DNA from: Allacma fusca
Lineage: Eukaryota; Arthropoda; Collembola; Symphypleona; Sminthuridae
Direction: 5' to 3'
DNA length: 64,000 nucleotides
NCBI GenBank assembly: GCA_947179485.1
Contig: OX359247.1
Location: forward strand, 11,260,588-11,324,587
Position 1 is the stretch's first letter, and each line of letters begins with the position of its first letter. Below, piece by piece: positions 62,898 through 64,000 of the stretch. Both the position numbers and the translations under genes were made by a program. A model generated the notes under the pieces. It saw nothing but the letters and a program-made list of their open reading frames with translations, ran no database searches and was not told the DNA's origin.

Positions 62898-63215
62898 TCA
62901 TAATACTTGAAAGCTTTGATATTTCCAACTTTTGTCAGCATTGTAATCCAGGCAATCAGAGGATACGAGAGTTATGCTCGAATGATTATTCACAGGAGTC
63001 ACCGGTGTGACTGGCGTAGATCGCATTGCTGATGATCCTACGGGTGAGGCAGTTGGGAGCAACACCATTGTTGAGGCTCCGGCTACTACCACTCCTCCTC
63101 CTCCTCCTCCTGCCGACGAAGATGATGATGAGGATGAGGACGAGGAACAGGGGAGAGCTTGAGTACTCATCACCTGATTGCTCATTTGCCCGTAACTTGA
63201 CATAGACGAGTGTAC
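62898..63215 (-). CDS. Otx/orthodenticle homeobox protein, C-terminal exon (partial)
   Basis: This exon of 318 bp reads on the minus strand to a TGA at 62898-62900. Its acceptor is TTCTCTGTGTGTGTAG and it opens in phase 0 with VHSSMSSYGQMSNQVMSTQA. It encodes 105 residues: an 11-Ser run and a 6-Gly run near residues 24-41, a TPV triplet repeat (STPVTPVTPVNNH), then the tail DCLDYNADKSWKYQSFQVL. The tail matches the conserved Otx ending (DCLDYKDQ..SSWKFQVL in vertebrate OTX2), with extra residues between WK and FQVL. Otx proteins are K50 paired-class homeodomain transcription factors that pattern the head and anterior brain. The homeodomain is not in the window and must be encoded to the right of 64000. 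The tail was recognised from memory; the neighbouring EHBP1 gene supports it. An unrelated Ser-rich protein is unlikely given the tail. Confidence 0.82.
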   Translation of the reverse strand, partial: VHSSMSSYGQMSNQVMSTQALPCSSSSSSSSSSSAGGGGGGVVVAGASTMVLLPTASPVGSSAMRSTPVTPVTPVNNHSSITLVSSDCLDYNADKSWKYQSFQVL

Positions 63216-64000
63216 CTACACACACAGAGAATTCAGATGGACTCATCCACCCTCAATTTCCTAATCCTCTCCCAGTCGTTTATTTTTTTTTACATATACG
63301 CCAATGTTAACTTTCACTAAAAGAAAAGTCATTTCCAATAGCTACGATTTTTTCCCCATTCCACACAGCAGTATTGCCCCTCTATGCTTTCATCCTTCTG
63401 AAGTTTCTTGTAACATTCCCGCATTCCAGTGTGTAATTAGTGTTTTGTATAATTATCTATACTGTAGTCTACAATACAATTTTGCAATCCATAGCCTTTT
63501 ATCTTTCATGTTAGAAAACTACATACTGGGCACTACAATGGCTGATTAATTACCATCAATGACATTGTTCCTCCTCGCATACATACATCTGCATATGTAT
63601 TGTACTGTAAAGTATAAATGCGTACAGGCTTGTAAATAAAATCCAGACAAAAAAATGAATACTGACCCAGCGTTTACAAGGGAGCACAATCGCAATTTTT
63701 TGAGTTACTACGTTACAAGGAAGTGTGTCCAAAAACTCCAGTAAATCCCACTGGGTTCTTATTTTGACAAACGTGGTTCCTACGCTCTGACACTAATTAA
63801 TTAGCTAGCGACTGGCCAATCCAAACAAACTTGTTAGTAGAGACATGAACAACTGTATCAGGTAACTACATTTACTCTCATGCATACACATAATTACATA
63901 ACATACCCCATGCAACGGCCTCCATTACTATGATTAATTGCAATTATTATACCTGGATTTTTTTTAAAAATAAACACTGCACTCCAAACGGCATACTCTT
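63216..64000 (-). other. Otx intron (partial), nothing else recognised
   Basis: Reading leftward on the minus strand, this is the intron before the last Otx exon, with its pyrimidine-rich acceptor at 63216-63231. No homeobox or other exon was found up to the window edge. The plus-strand frame at 63304-63549 has no domain. Confidence 0.65.

Noticed and set aside
62986-63246. Minus-strand frame overlapping the Otx exon
   Set aside because: It is another frame of the same exon; the chosen frame has the acceptor in phase and ends in the Otx tail.

Overview
This is a stretch of animal nuclear DNA, most likely from an arthropod (a crustacean or insect). It is AT-rich, has long introns, and is peppered with TACATA/TATGTA tracts and (GA)n and (GT)n microsatellites. 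The arthropod call is an inference from base composition, intron style and the retroelement; the genus cannot be read from the sequence. No RNA genes, CRISPR arrays or prokaryotic features were seen. Most open reading frames in the window are chance or microsatellite frames.

Layout: 1-3880 holds no recognisable gene. 3881-7067 is a compact LTR retrotransposon on the minus strand. It has apparently identical 272-bp LTRs, a 4-bp target duplication, two gag-like frames each with a CCHC zinc knuckle, no pol, and a leader carrying a degenerate array of GGTC-cored repeats. 7072-29686 is about 22.6 kb of non-coding DNA with microsatellites, probably an intron or 5' flank of the next gene. 29687-55116 on the plus strand carries the last 13 coding exons of an EHBP1 orthologue (EH-domain-binding protein 1). 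They encode the CH domain, a low-complexity linker with two charged LRERAR-type helices, the bMERB Rab-binding domain and a C-terminal CaaX box. All splice phases agree and give 735 residues. 55117-62897 is the convergent 3' interval. 62898-63215 on the minus strand is the last coding exon of an Otx/orthodenticle-type homeobox gene, recognised by its terminal tail DCLDYNADKSWKYQSFQVL. The rest of that gene lies beyond the right edge.

The main biological point is the pairing of EHBP1 with Otx. EHBP1 and OTX1 are also neighbours on human chromosome 2p15, so this looks like an ancient gene adjacency. A likely reason is that introns of the housekeeping trafficking gene EHBP1 hold enhancers of the developmental gene Otx. 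The 4-9 kb introns that split the bMERB domain, and the homeodomain-type motifs in the last of them, fit that idea but do not prove it. No wholly new system was found. The least conventional signals are the leader repeat array of the gag-only element and a 19-bp inverted repeat of TAAT cores beside Otx/Bicoid-type GGATTA sites.
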